Shown in pieces: positions 48,501 to 64,000 of a DNA stretch of 64,000 nt. Below the pieces are notes generated by a model. That model did no database searches. It was not told where the DNA came from and saw only the letters and a program-made list of their open reading frames with translations. Position numbers and translations under genes: made by a program. The stretch is from NCBI GenBank assembly GCA_026874595.1, contig CM049311.1, positions 5,803,676 through 5,867,675 of the forward strand, given 5' to 3'. Source of the DNA: Sipunculus nudus. Lineage: Eukaryota > Annelida > Sipuncula > Golfingiida > Sipunculidae. Within the stretch, counting starts at the first letter, position 1, and each line of letters opens with the position of its first letter.

Positions 48501-49179
48501 GACTGAGAAAAAAAGATATTCTGTATGTGATTAAGAGCCTTATAAATCACATGTTTCATTTAGTGACTTATGATAATTCCTTTAATCGAGATGGATTTGT
48601 TTAATGGTTCCTTATTAAGGCAGAGTCCTTACATTAGCAGATCTGAAGAACAGTGGAACCCCAGATTAAGACAACCTTTGGGACTGACCACTTTGGTCAT
48701 AATTTTAAGGTGGTTGTATCTGTGAAATTTTTAGTTATATGGATCATATATTTAGGACCAGGAAAGGTGGTACTAATTACAGGGGTTGTTGCAATAGTGG
48801 GATGGTCACAATACGGGGTTCCACTGTATTTAACTAACTTACCTGTGGCATTCACATCAGCTCTACATTGCAGGAGTTTCTCTGCCACATCTATGTAGCC
48901 CCGGACAATAGCCAGCCACAACAAAGGTTCATGGTGCTGCTGGTGACAGCTTCCTGTGGCTCCATTTTTCATCAAGTTTCCTTGAGACACATCTGGGTTG
49001 TGGCAAAGCAATAGGTTTGCTATATCTCGCTGCTCACATTCAAGTGCCCTTGCTAGCGGTGATATTCCATCATGTATGCAGTTGACGGATACCCCATTAT
49101 CAAGCAAGGTCTGAACTCGTCCAAACTCTCCGTTATAAATTGCAACATGAAGTTCCTGTTCCTGTCCCTTCTGCTGCAT
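38525..49179 (-). CDS. Ankyrin repeat protein with C-terminal SOCS box
   Basis: Joining complement(48843-49179), (41226-41780) and (38525-39501) gives a 622-residue protein. Both junctions are GT-AG, phase 1, and restore intact ankyrin repeats (GAT at codon 113, GGA at 298). About 14 ankyrin repeats run from residue 8 to about 505; clear examples are NKRTALHIAALKSDRDLVK, HGQSPLHLAV and EGQTAIHMAAARG. The C-terminus (about 571-615) looks like a SOCS box. A BC-box-like PLFECSALQVRRYL would bind Elongin B/C, and LQLPKSIKEHLL would be the Cul5 box, with LPKS instead of the usual LPxP. Known proteins of this type (the ASB family) are substrate receptors of Cullin-5 RING ubiquitin ligases. The ATG at 49179 is preceded by an acceptor 8 nt upstream, so either it is the start after a non-coding exon or coding continues upstream. 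The substrate is unknown. Confidence 0.85.
39502..41225 (-). other. Ankyrin-SOCS gene intron holding a 37-bp minisatellite
   Basis: GT-AG phase 1 intron. Apart from the tandem array at 40017-40735 it is AT-rich and unassigned. Confidence 0.8.
40017..40735. repeat. 37-bp minisatellite, about 19 copies
   Basis: The unit is TAATTACGCCAAATTAACC plus ACTTTCACAGTGTATCTA. Most copies are identical; two carry CCTGG for CACAG and two lack AATT. The last three units change to ACTTTCCTTTTTT. One run of five variant units is repeated in the same order, which indicates a secondary block duplication. Confidence 0.95.
41226..41780 (-). CDS. Ankyrin-SOCS gene, middle coding exon
   Basis: 555 nt. A good pyrimidine tract and acceptor (TTGTTTTCTTGTAG) end at 41781; the donor is GTAAG after 41226. 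It encodes residues 113-298 in part, with ankyrin repeats 4-8 and the start of 9. The open frame extends past 41780 to 41853, but the phase match with the upstream exon and the acceptor quality favour 41780. Confidence 0.85.
42475..42502. repeat. Long poly-G run
   Basis: 21 consecutive G, an A, and further G. A second G-run lies at about 42810-42822. Confidence 0.9.
42555..43560 (-). repeat. Dispersed repeat family D, copy 1
   Basis: It runs from GGCGCTCAGCTGAAGTTT to the palindromic end AGCTCAGATGACTTATAGTCAGCTGAGCT (43523-43551), with a CGGACAATGGACAAAGG tail just before it. The whole element is the reverse complement of sequence at 53.97-55.85 kb. Shared landmarks are CTTGACGCAGTGTATG, GTGCTTACAGGAAAAAAACA and the homopolymer beside GATGGTGCATAAAC. 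No protein is encoded. Confidence 0.8.
43561..43830 (+). repeat. Fragment of repeat family E
   Basis: It begins AGGGCCTACAGGCCTAATG, as at 26.98 kb, and ends at a degraded AAAGGTGTCCCCACAAGTCTTGT, which corresponds to GGTGGCGCCACAAGTCTTGT at 27.16 kb. Confidence 0.65.
44270..44880 (-). repeat. Dispersed repeat family D, diverged copy 2
   Basis: It shares AGTGCTTACAGGAAAAAAATG, CAAAGTTGGGCAAAATTTAAG, TCCAATGGTTTCAAAACTTGCC and GTTAATGGATGG with copy 1, in the same orientation, and ends with GACCCATGGGTCATGACGCTCAGCTGACT. Confidence 0.65.
45022..46061 (+). mobile_element. Hairpin-ended element, copy C
   Basis: It begins AACTAGAATAAGGGTAGCCG with the same, now mutated, 5' hairpin and ends with the ATAGTATCCACAAAACTTCG hairpin. 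GGTGGCGCCACC occurs at 45438, 45716 and 45865, with variants at 45173 and 45587. The CGG tract before the 3' hairpin has been lost. It abuts the family G array directly. Confidence 0.7.
46062..48470 (+). repeat. Family G tandem array, ~337-bp unit, seven copies
   Basis: Unit palindrome starts are 46068 (degenerate), 46409, 46748, 47087, 47405, 47744 and 48081; three are exact GGTGGCGCCACC and all are followed by AGTCTGC. Spacing is 318-341 bp. Each unit also carries CTGGGGGGTACTTTGG, GGATATGGGTAACAGAGACC and GAAGATTCTAGGTCCAG. The array ends in GGACGGACAGACGGACGACGG and two tandem palindromic ends of AGCTCAGATGAC...GTCAGCTGAGCT type (48391-48421 and about 48434-48466). Confidence 0.88.
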
Positions 49180-49187
49180 CCCAGCAA
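48843..49187 (-). CDS. Ankyrin-SOCS gene, first visible coding exon
   Basis: The acceptor TTTTAG ends at 49188 (minus strand), so the exon begins at 49187. The ATG is at 49179-49177 and the donor is GTAAGT after 48843. It encodes residues 1-112 with ankyrin repeats 1-3 (ELHVAIYNGEFGRVQTLL, DGISPLARALE, EPLLWLAIVRGYIDVAEKLL). Confidence 0.8.
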
Positions 49188-52100
49188 CTAAAACATATTT
49201 ATAAATAAAAAGCATCTATTTAATCACACTCATGTCCCCTTGTGCACACTACAGAAATCAGGTGCAGCTAAGACCAAAAGTCTAAAGATATATATTATAC
49301 AAATATGTTTTCATATTTAATTAAATGATAAACTATTTGTATATTTATACTTGTATCCTTTTTTTCCAGTAAATACATGCTTGCTTCCAGTGGTCTTAGC
49401 ACCTCAGGAATAAATTAGAAGACTTTGGGATGACAAAACAGTGTATGATGACTGGTTGGGGTTGTCTTGACTCTGATTGTGAAATAAAAATCATAAAAAA
49501 TTGTAAAACACAAATACCAAACAATCCTAAAGGACAATAATGAGATTTTGCTTCTTCACAAGATGTCATTACAATTAAATTTTTTCAAAGGAAAATTATA
49601 ATCATATCTAATAAGTTTCATATTTCATGGTGTTAAATATCTACAATAATTTAGAGGGACTTTATGTCAAGTAATACAATGTAAAATTAACTTATTTTTT
49701 CTCATTGATTATCCTTTTAAAAAATGGGTTAAAAACATGTAAATGCACTTTCTCCTAAAATTTCTGTACCTAAACAGTTTCATGAATACATTTACAGAAA
49801 GTTTAAATATCACCATCCTTTCATCAATGATAATGACCATTTATAAGATTTTCTTTACAACTTATTATATGAATTTGTCATATGTGACAATTCACATACA
49901 TGTCAATCTGACTGCACAAACGAAGGGCATGGTTAACCATGGGAAAAAAGTAGTCTGATTACACTGAACAATATATAAGATTGAGCTATACAGAGTCTGA
50001 TGACTATACTGTGATGCTTTTCCCTATATGAGCATCAGTTCTACCTGTCTATGTAAAGTAAACAAGGCAAAGGCATAATTATTATGTTAGTGTAACAAGC
50101 TCAGACCTGTCAGAAATAATCCCAAATGGGCATATCAATCTTATCACCTTCCTATATGGAAAAGATGTCACATACTTACTCCAAGAATATTATAAGGTGT
50201 TGTACAATGTTCAGTTCTTTAATGTTCTGGTTAAATGTATTTATTTTTTTATTCTAAAAAGAGGCAACCTGGGTATATAAGGCGAGTAACTGTTCAATAA
50301 TGAATTTAATAAGATTCATGTTGGTTACCATGGGGTTGAAACCATAAAACTCATTCTTACCAGCATGCAAAAGGTAACAAAACAAGACTGTGATCTTTTG
50401 ATATAAAATAATATACACTCCAGCTGTTTTGAACAGATCAATTGCTTGATGGACAGTTTATTTATATATGATTTTCAGATAGACCTATGGCAGATCTTCA
50501 AGTAGATTTGGATGTAGTCAAGCATGAAAGAATTTGTGTCACTGGTGAGAAAGTGACCTAGTTACTATATTGCTTTAATAATAATAATAGGGGGAAGGAT
50601 AACAAGTTTTATGTACCAGTGTTAGCAGGGGTCGTACTAATGCCTTTTTGCCCATCTCAGACAGGCAAATACATGCACAGAAAGGCATTTTTCATTTTGT
50701 ACCAATCCATTGGAAATGTGAACACCTAGATGTTTCCCATTAGATGCTGATAAGTAGTAACAAACATGACACAAAAAAACGAAATATTTTACAGATGGTG
50801 TTCCATCAACTCCCTAAATATTTTATATATTTTCCTGTAAAAATTTTATATAATTTAATTCTTATACCTTCAGGCATTTGGGCCATCATCTCCTATATTT
50901 TTCCACTGCACAATCATGCTTCTGATATGTCAGTGTTAATATTGAAAACATGCAGTTCTTTTTGCATGCAAGTGTGTATGTAGGATGGGATGTAAGGTGG
51001 CAGAATCAGGTTTACACTAAGCAAAGAGTGACTGATTCTGATATGATGGTAGGTTGTATCTTTAGAGGAAAGGCATTTTCCTGTGGAAAGGCAAACCTGT
51101 GTTAATGCCTTTTTCTTTTAAAAGGTGTAAATTTCAAAGTATTACCGAAACAAACCTTGATTAGGATATGTCTATTTCAACATTATAACCTCCTGAGTAA
51201 TGATTACAACAAACAGTTCTAAATTCATACGGTCTTGACAAGGTTATGAGTGTATACTGATAGACGGTATGTTTAACATACAACATTATAACATACAACA
51301 TTATAACCTTCTGAGTAATGATTACAACAAACAGTTCTAAATTTGTTTTTGCAGGACTAAAAGGATCACACACATACGGTCTTGACAAGGTTATGAGTGT
51401 ATACTGATAGACGGTATGTTTAGGATTCATGTAATGGAGAAGTAGGGGCAGATAAAAATAAGTGGCATAAAATGCCATAATTAAGATACAAGCAGCCAGA
51501 CGTTTTCTGGTCACATAAGTGCCTCAGGGAGGTGTGCGAGTTATTTTACAGTTGTGCCATTTTTTTATTATCTAGAAATCAATCAGTTCCACTAAAAATG
51601 AAAGCCATCGACAGATCATCAAATGTATTGTTGGGTCTTGGTCCAAGACTTGGGACTGGGTGTGCGGGGAGGGGTTATTCTTAATGTATAAAAAATAAAA
51701 GTCATTGAAGTATACCTTACCAATGTTACCATTCATTTCCGATCCCTTAAATTGTGATCAGGCCCTACTTAATTGCTGGACAGATATTCATTTCACGCAT
51801 GCATTCCTTCAATATATGCATTAAATTCAATAATTGTTGCAAGTTTTTGCGTGCATCGCATAAACTCTCGTTTACTGGAGGTGACACTTCTTGCCACCGT
51901 AAAGACGCTAAATACAAAACTTGTCGAATCGCTATTTTCACGAAGATCAGATATTATGAATTCATTAAAAGCACTTTTATGCATTTATTTCAGTCAATTT
52001 AGCATTATTTCATACTTTTTCCACCTTAATATTTATAAAATATAGCAAAAACCATTTAGATTCTTTGCGGTACTGAAACCATTGACAGGAACGGCCTTGA

Positions 52101-53970
52101 CCCTTTGACCCCAGTGACAAGGAAGGGAAGCCTGAATCACCAGAACAGGAAACGGTGCAAATCGAAGCAACAAAGTTATTAGGTATGTTTAAAATCTTCC
52201 TGTTAAAGATGCAAAATATAAAGAAACGTCAAAGTCGTACCAGGAGATCTCAGTTAATGTATCAATAAGAATAATGCGATTATTGTCCTGGCGCAATGGG
52301 CCTGTGTTGTTGTGGTTTCAGAACAGGATGAAAAGTGGGTGGCAACTCTCTGTTGTTTTGCCGCATGTAGATCTGATTGGAAATAAATATATTTGTGGTT
52401 TTCCTGGATTAAACGTTTATTTACGATTAGGAAACTTTTTAGAGCAAAGATGGAACATTTCTTATCATTTATACATGCATTTACATGTTGCATATCCCAG
52501 TACTAAATAATACAGACTTATAAATGATTTGTAATCTGCAAGGACCTGTCACTGGTGCAACTGCAACACTACAGTAGAAGGATCTAAGGACAAGTAGTAT
52601 ATAATACACACTTATGTTTGCAGTTATCCAGGATATATATATCTTTGCCGGATGATAACAATGATAAATGTTGGCTCTTCATTTTTAATATAACCAGTGT
52701 CAGTGATATTATAAGTACATTTAGATATGAGTCAGAATGAGTCACATTATTTCTGTTATTGTTATTAAAAATATATATAAATCTCTGTCTTCATATCATA
52801 GTATGTAGGGATGATAAAACCTTTAGAGTAGAAACAAATTTATTGTTATTTGCACAAGGTCTGAAAAGTTCAAAGGCAAGGTAGTAAGTTGTGTGTTAGC
52901 TGCTACACGGCTGTTCACTAGTGAACAGACCGGAGGTGAGCAGGTACTTGTAGCACTAGTTGTGTGTATACATGTAATTTCCACCTTGGCACAGCATCAA
53001 ACCTCAGTGTTATGTCAGTGACTAAGTTTCAGTAGGTAATCTAATACCTTGATCTAGGTGAATGTTGGCTTCAGTGTTATTGTATCATTTCTTTAATCGT
53101 ATTCAACCCCCCTGAAGTGCAACGCTAAATGTGCTAACTAATCCACTAAAATTGAAGTTGTAAAAGTGAGAGCTTTGGTTGTGAAGACCTAAATACATGT
53201 ATATGTTCACTGTCATAGAAGAAAAGGATTGTCCCTTTGTGTATGATAAAGAAAGTTACTGGAAGAGAATGTGAAAACACTTCTACTTTCTTGGCCGTCT
53301 AACACAGCAGGAATATGTGATTGGGAATCTGAGCATATTGATCTTGGCTTTAGTTAACCTCTTGAAGATCCATATTTGTGTCACAGTAAATTAAAAAAGT
53401 AATACATAATACATTTTGGTGATGTGCTTCATCTTTCAGTTGTATTAAACTCCTGAATAAAAGCTCTTAGGGTTAAATATATGTTTCTTGTTTACTGTTA
53501 TATTAAATCATATCAATATATTATGCTTGCTGTAAAACAAAACAATCTCTAATTTGACTAGAAAAACTGTAATATATCAGTTTGTCACTTTTAATTGTGT
53601 CTGTGCAATTCACTGAAACATTATGTGAGACATCAGATACTGTATCACTATACTAAGCTATCCCTAGTGCAGAAAATATGAAGAGATATTATTTTGTATG
53701 TCTCTGGCTTGTAAATTACTGTATTTCATTAATTTCACTATAGATCTACATGACCAGTACTGTGGTATTGGAGGGCTGTGTCTATACTTTCCACTCCATC
53801 TTGATTTTAAAGATATTCTGTCCAAAAGTAGAAACTTGCAATATTGCAACAATGTATTTATATCAGTATAGCTGGAATTTTGGTGAAATAACCATCTTTT
53901 AATGAAATTGTAATTTTCCAAGAGTCTACAATTGGTCCATTTTTGGATGTTTTGCATGATTTATGTGTTT
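49188..53970. other. Intergenic region between divergent genes
   Basis: The ankyrin-SOCS gene (-) and the cortactin gene (+) are head to head across this interval, so their promoters and non-coding first exons should lie here or further right. A weak candidate for a non-coding cortactin exon ends at 52182 with donor GTATGT. A direct duplication lies at 51179-51423. No coding exon is recognised; no TATA/Inr pair was convincing. Confidence 0.4.
51179..51423 (+). repeat. Direct duplication, about 100-bp unit
   Basis: The segment from AACATTATAACCTYCTGAG to ACGGTATGTTTA occurs twice in tandem (about 51179-51283 and 51299-51423). The second copy has about 30 extra bases in its middle. Confidence 0.85.
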
Positions 53971-53972
53971 TT

Positions 53973-55850
53973 TAGCTCAGCTGACTATAAGTCAACTGAG
54001 CTATAGTCGTGGTCCATTGTCCGTCGTCTGGCCTTCCGTCCGTTAACAAGGCATGTCTTTAAACAGTTGGACCTACGATTCCAAAATTTTGCATACCATT
54101 AGATGTCCCCAAAATCTCCTACCATACCGAAAATTTGGTCAATAGGGCTTTGTTCCTTCGAGATATTAAGGAAAACCTTTATTTTCCATTAAAAAGTCAT
54201 TGTTACACTTCAAGGCTGCCTAATATCAAAACCACTGATCTGTTTTCGATCATATTTAGTATTCATATTCTTCCATACATTTTTTATGAACATACCAAAA
54301 ATTAGATCAGTGTTGGGTATTATTTTGAAGTTGTGGGCCAAAATATAATGCAATTTTTAAAAAATCAGGAAGTATATTTTTTCACCTAACATGAGAATTG
54401 CTGAGGCTGGAGACTTTTTTTCAGGAATATAACTTTATTTAATCAAGATTCAATTGTTTACCCAAAATTAGATCTGAATTTTGCAAATTTTTCAAGTTAT
54501 TAGCATAAATAAAAAATCAATACCTTAAATTTTGTCCAACTTTGGCAATGGCACGTTTTTTCCCTGTAAGCACTGTTGATTTAATTTTCATAGCATATAT
54601 ACATAAGGATTTAATCTTTTAAAATCTGAAATTTCTAAGGAATTGATTGGAAAGAGTAGATTTTATTCAAGTTTTCATACACCATGTCAAGTGTTGTTTA
54701 CATCTAGCCCACCTAGTAGTACAGCCTTCACTTGCATTATGTAACCCACCCCAGGCAGCTTGCCTTGGCTCAGCTTTGCCACTACCAGCAGGCTTCCCCT
54801 CTGCACTGCACTCCCCCCCCCCCCCAGATGGTGCATAAACTAGATGAATGTTATTATTTTCTGTATTTGATTCATTCTTATTCTAGGCTATGTTACACTT
54901 TAGATTTTGTATTGTACCACCAGGGTTACAATGATTAAAGTGCACATTTAATTGTGTCCACAGAGTGGTGTAATACTATGAAAGTGTGGATGTTCATCAG
55001 ATAAGTAATTCCTCACTTCAGAAGAGTAAAATCTTCACCAGGTGTGAAATTGACTATTAAATCAGTAATAAATTAAAGCTGAGATAGTAATCAGCACAAT
55101 GATATTGTTTGTCCCTCATTCAACCAACAGTGTGTATACTTTATTTGAAAAGATGTTTTATTTTATCAAATTTACTGAATCTTTTATTTTATCTCGGTGA
55201 ATAAAATTAAGCATGTACTGAATTCTCCAATGTGCAAAACTTTTTAATAGTGATTCAAGGAATAATCTTGTAGATGCTATGTTATGGCATTATTTTCTTT
55301 TAAATTCAGCTTAAACATTTGTGATTTAAAAAAAATAAAATATATGTGTATGCATAATATAACCCAATATGAGCTACACTCTGGATATATAATAACTTTT
55401 GCAACAATTCTAATATTTTAACATATTTTCAGTTTTTTATTAAAAATTTATAAAACTTGTAAATAAAAAAAATGATTCAGATAAAAACTTTTAATGGAAA
55501 AAGTGGATATGCTAAAAATTGGCTTATATATAAACTTAAATGTATTATTACCTTGAAAGTGAAATAAAGGTATTAGTCCATTCTGTCCACTTGCCTGTGT
55601 ATCTGTAAATTTCATATGCATCACATTATCTCAAAACTTTTACTGTTTTTCTTCATGACAGACTTGTCAGAGAATTAGTTTGCAATCATATATTTAGAAC
55701 TTTACAATAACCAAGTAGGAGGGCCTTTTTCCTCTTAGCTTCTCATATTCTTATATAAATGAAAAACATTACAGTAGAATATTTTGCATATTTTGCATTT
55801 GCAAAAATTTCAAACTTCAGCTGAGCGCCGTGACCCATGGGTCCCTTGTT
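53973..55850 (+). repeat. Dispersed repeat family D, copy 3, interrupted
   Basis: It begins with the palindrome TAGCTCAGCTGACTATAAG (53973-54003), then a GTCCATTGTCCGTCGTC tract, and ends CTTCAGCTGAGCGCCGTGACCC. It is an inverted copy of 42555-43560. Relative to that copy it has about 770 extra bases (54933-55701) flanked by TTACAAT on both sides. Confidence 0.8.
54933..55701. mobile_element. Probable insertion in D copy 3, 7-bp flanking repeat
   Basis: TTACAAT at 54926-54932 and again at 55702-55708 brackets 769 bp that copy 1 of the repeat lacks. The flanks rejoin to match copy 1. No terminal inverted repeat or coding sequence is visible, so the element type is unknown. Confidence 0.5.
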
Positions 55851-57100
55851 TAAGTTTGGTTTAAATTGTGATTATTTTAAAGACGGAGTGCCACTATAAA
55901 TACCAGGTGGGGGGGGGTACAGGGCAACATGGAGTTTACCATGATATCTGCAGCTGTTCACTTGGGCTCTGACAGTGTTCTGAATATTAGCTGGGAAGGA
56001 AGATGTTACCTGAGCTGAATTTTGGCAGACACGTTCCTAGTACTGCAAGTAACTGAAATAAAGTATCTTTGCATGATAAATTAATGTGGTTTCTGCAAGA
56101 AAATGAATTATGTGCCAATGCAAGTCCCAGTTGAAATTTAGAGGGGGAGGTGCAAAGTCACAGCAAAGGCCAATCAGACAGCAGCCATGATGGGTATAAA
56201 CAAAAGCATGTGGCTTTGTGCACAAGCAGGCATGCCATGTCATAAGTCAGTCACTGTCTGTCTTTGCTCCAAGTACTATTACTCTTCAGAACAAACTTTG
56301 CTGAAACTCCATTCACTATGCACATACAAGCCTTAATCCATATTGGCCTTTAAATGTTAACTAAACTGATAAGCCCATTTTAAAGCAAGCTTTGTTAGAA
56401 ATTACTAGGACTGGGTATCTGCCAGTCTGTTCAGGTACATATAATAATATATATTTGATACTGTGGATGAAAAATTTCTCGTTTTAGTCCTTGCCCCAGC
56501 CCCTTCAAAGATATTATTGGGAAGATTACAGGCCATATATGTCATGAAATTATACAGTTGTCGTTGGTTTCTTTGAATGTGAATCATACCCTAATTCATA
56601 TTTCACCTAGTAAACTAGTATTTGATTTTCCCAAAACATTCCTTGGGTTATTGATTTGAATTCACTCGTGTGGAACCATATGAGACCAGTGACTAAGCAC
56701 TTTTCAGTAAAGCTATGTTTCCAGATTACCATTTGACCTAGAAAGTTGAAACCATCACAGTCACATCCCATTTTTAAGGTAAGATTGCAGTGGGTAGTTT
56801 GGTAGCATCAGCAATATTTTTAATAGTTTTTTTTATTTAATAATTAAATATGCAAATAACAAAAATGTGATGTAAGCATTTTCAGCTCATCAATGAAAAC
56901 TCAAGAAAAAAATGACCAAATTTCATTTTCATGTACTGTACTTTTGTTCTTCCCAAACTATTAGACATGGCTAAAAGATCAGTGGGAGAATGGGGGGGTA
57001 AAGAGGTAGTTTGGGGGTGGAGGGGGCAGTTAACAGTGGAGATCAGTGACTGTTCTATGACAGTAACAAGAAGTCTAGTTGAATATTGTTGCTATTTTAG
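55851..57100. other. Upstream/intronic sequence of the cortactin gene
   Basis: G-runs at about 55910-55918 and 56992-56998. No exon is recognised. It must be wholly or partly intron 1 of the cortactin gene, since 57101 follows a splice acceptor. Confidence 0.45.
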
Positions 57101-57101
57101 G

Positions 57102-63428
<6,327 letters not shown>

Positions 63429-64000
63429 GTTAGTATAAAACAAGAAGGCAGCCAAATATCAGTCTCAGAAAGGTAAATATAAAACAAGAAGGCAGCCAAA
63501 TATCAGTCTCAGAAAGGTAAATAAAAAAAAAAGAAGACAGCCAAATATCAGTCTCAGAAAGGTAAATATAAACCAAGAAGGCAGCCAAATATCAGTCTCA
63601 GAAAGGTAAATATAAAACAAGAAGACAGCCAAATATCAGTCTCAGAAAGGTAAATATAAAACAAGAAGACAGCCAAATATCAGTCTCAGAAAGGTAAATA
63701 TAAAACAAGAAGACAGCCAAATATCAGTCTCAGAAAGGTAAATATAAAACAAGAAGACAGCCAAATATCAGTCTCAGAAAGGTAAATATAAAACAAGAAG
63801 ACAGCCAAATATCAGTCTCAGAAAGGTAAATATAAAACAAGAAGGCAGCCAAATATCAGTCTCAGAAAGGTAAATATAAAACAAGAAGGCAGCCAAACAT
63901 CAGTCTCAGAAAGGTAAATAAAAAAAAGAAGGCAGCCAAATATCAGTCTCAGAAAGGTAAATATTAAACAAGAAGGCAGCCAAACATCAGTCTCAGAAAG

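Larger units (their letters stand above)
41781..48842 (-). other. Large ankyrin-SOCS gene intron filled with repeats
   Basis: A 7.1-kb GT-AG phase 1 intron. It contains a D-family copy (42555-43560), an E fragment (43560-43830), a second diverged D copy (about 44270-44880), hairpin-ended element C (45022-46061) and the family G array (46062-48470). Little of the intron is unique sequence. Confidence 0.8.

Noticed and set aside
52100-52182. Non-coding first exon of cortactin
   Set aside because: Only a donor-like AG|GTATGT supports it; no promoter or transcript evidence, so it is mentioned but not called.
63463-64000. Extra cortactin repeat exons within the 44-bp array
   Set aside because: The unit is not a multiple of three, has no GGKFGV core and repeats the splice donor; it copies only the exon end.

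Overview
Animal nuclear DNA, AT-rich and dense in repeats. Genes have GT-AG introns, a Pol III tRNA-Arg gene and metazoan protein families (alpha-tubulin, an ankyrin/SOCS-box protein, cortactin). The repeats (hairpin-ended elements with internal tandem units, GGACGGAC-type tails, hammerhead-type sequences beside TA tracts) suggest a lophotrochozoan, most likely a mollusc and perhaps a bivalve. That assignment is inference; no species can be named.

Layout. 1-4.2 kb: alpha-tubulin gene 1 (+), three exons seen, start-codon exon not found. 4.9-6.7 kb: repeat family F. 7.2 kb: tRNA-Arg(TCG). 9.5-12.1 kb: a 26-bp satellite with a 76-bp higher-order part. 13.7-15.1 kb: a repeat remnant. 15.9-23.2 kb: complete alpha-tubulin gene 2 (+), with a TATA/Inr promoter, an exon that ends at the ATG, and a 5.3-kb first intron. 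24.9-38 kb: a continuous block of nested repeats. 38.5-49.2 kb: a three-coding-exon ankyrin repeat/SOCS-box gene (-), its introns filled with minisatellites and repeats. 49.2-57.1 kb: intergenic, with an inverted copy of a repeat found in the ankyrin gene intron. 57.1-64 kb: the 5' half of a cortactin gene (+), running off the window.

The genes are unrelated in function: microtubule subunits, a probable Cullin-5 ubiquitin ligase receptor, and a branched-actin regulator. There is no operon logic.

The most unusual content is in the repeats. A 12-bp palindrome, GGTGGCGCCACC, occurs exactly 20 times and about 15 more times with small changes. It sits in several repeat families that otherwise look unrelated, and contains the CTCF core consensus on both strands. 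A separate array carries a nuclear-receptor DR1 motif every ~145 bp. Two identical, inverted 48-nt hammerhead-ribozyme motifs lie in a Penelope-like remnant inside the cortactin gene. A 44-bp minisatellite there has copied a real exon/intron junction, 5' splice site included, at least 13 times.
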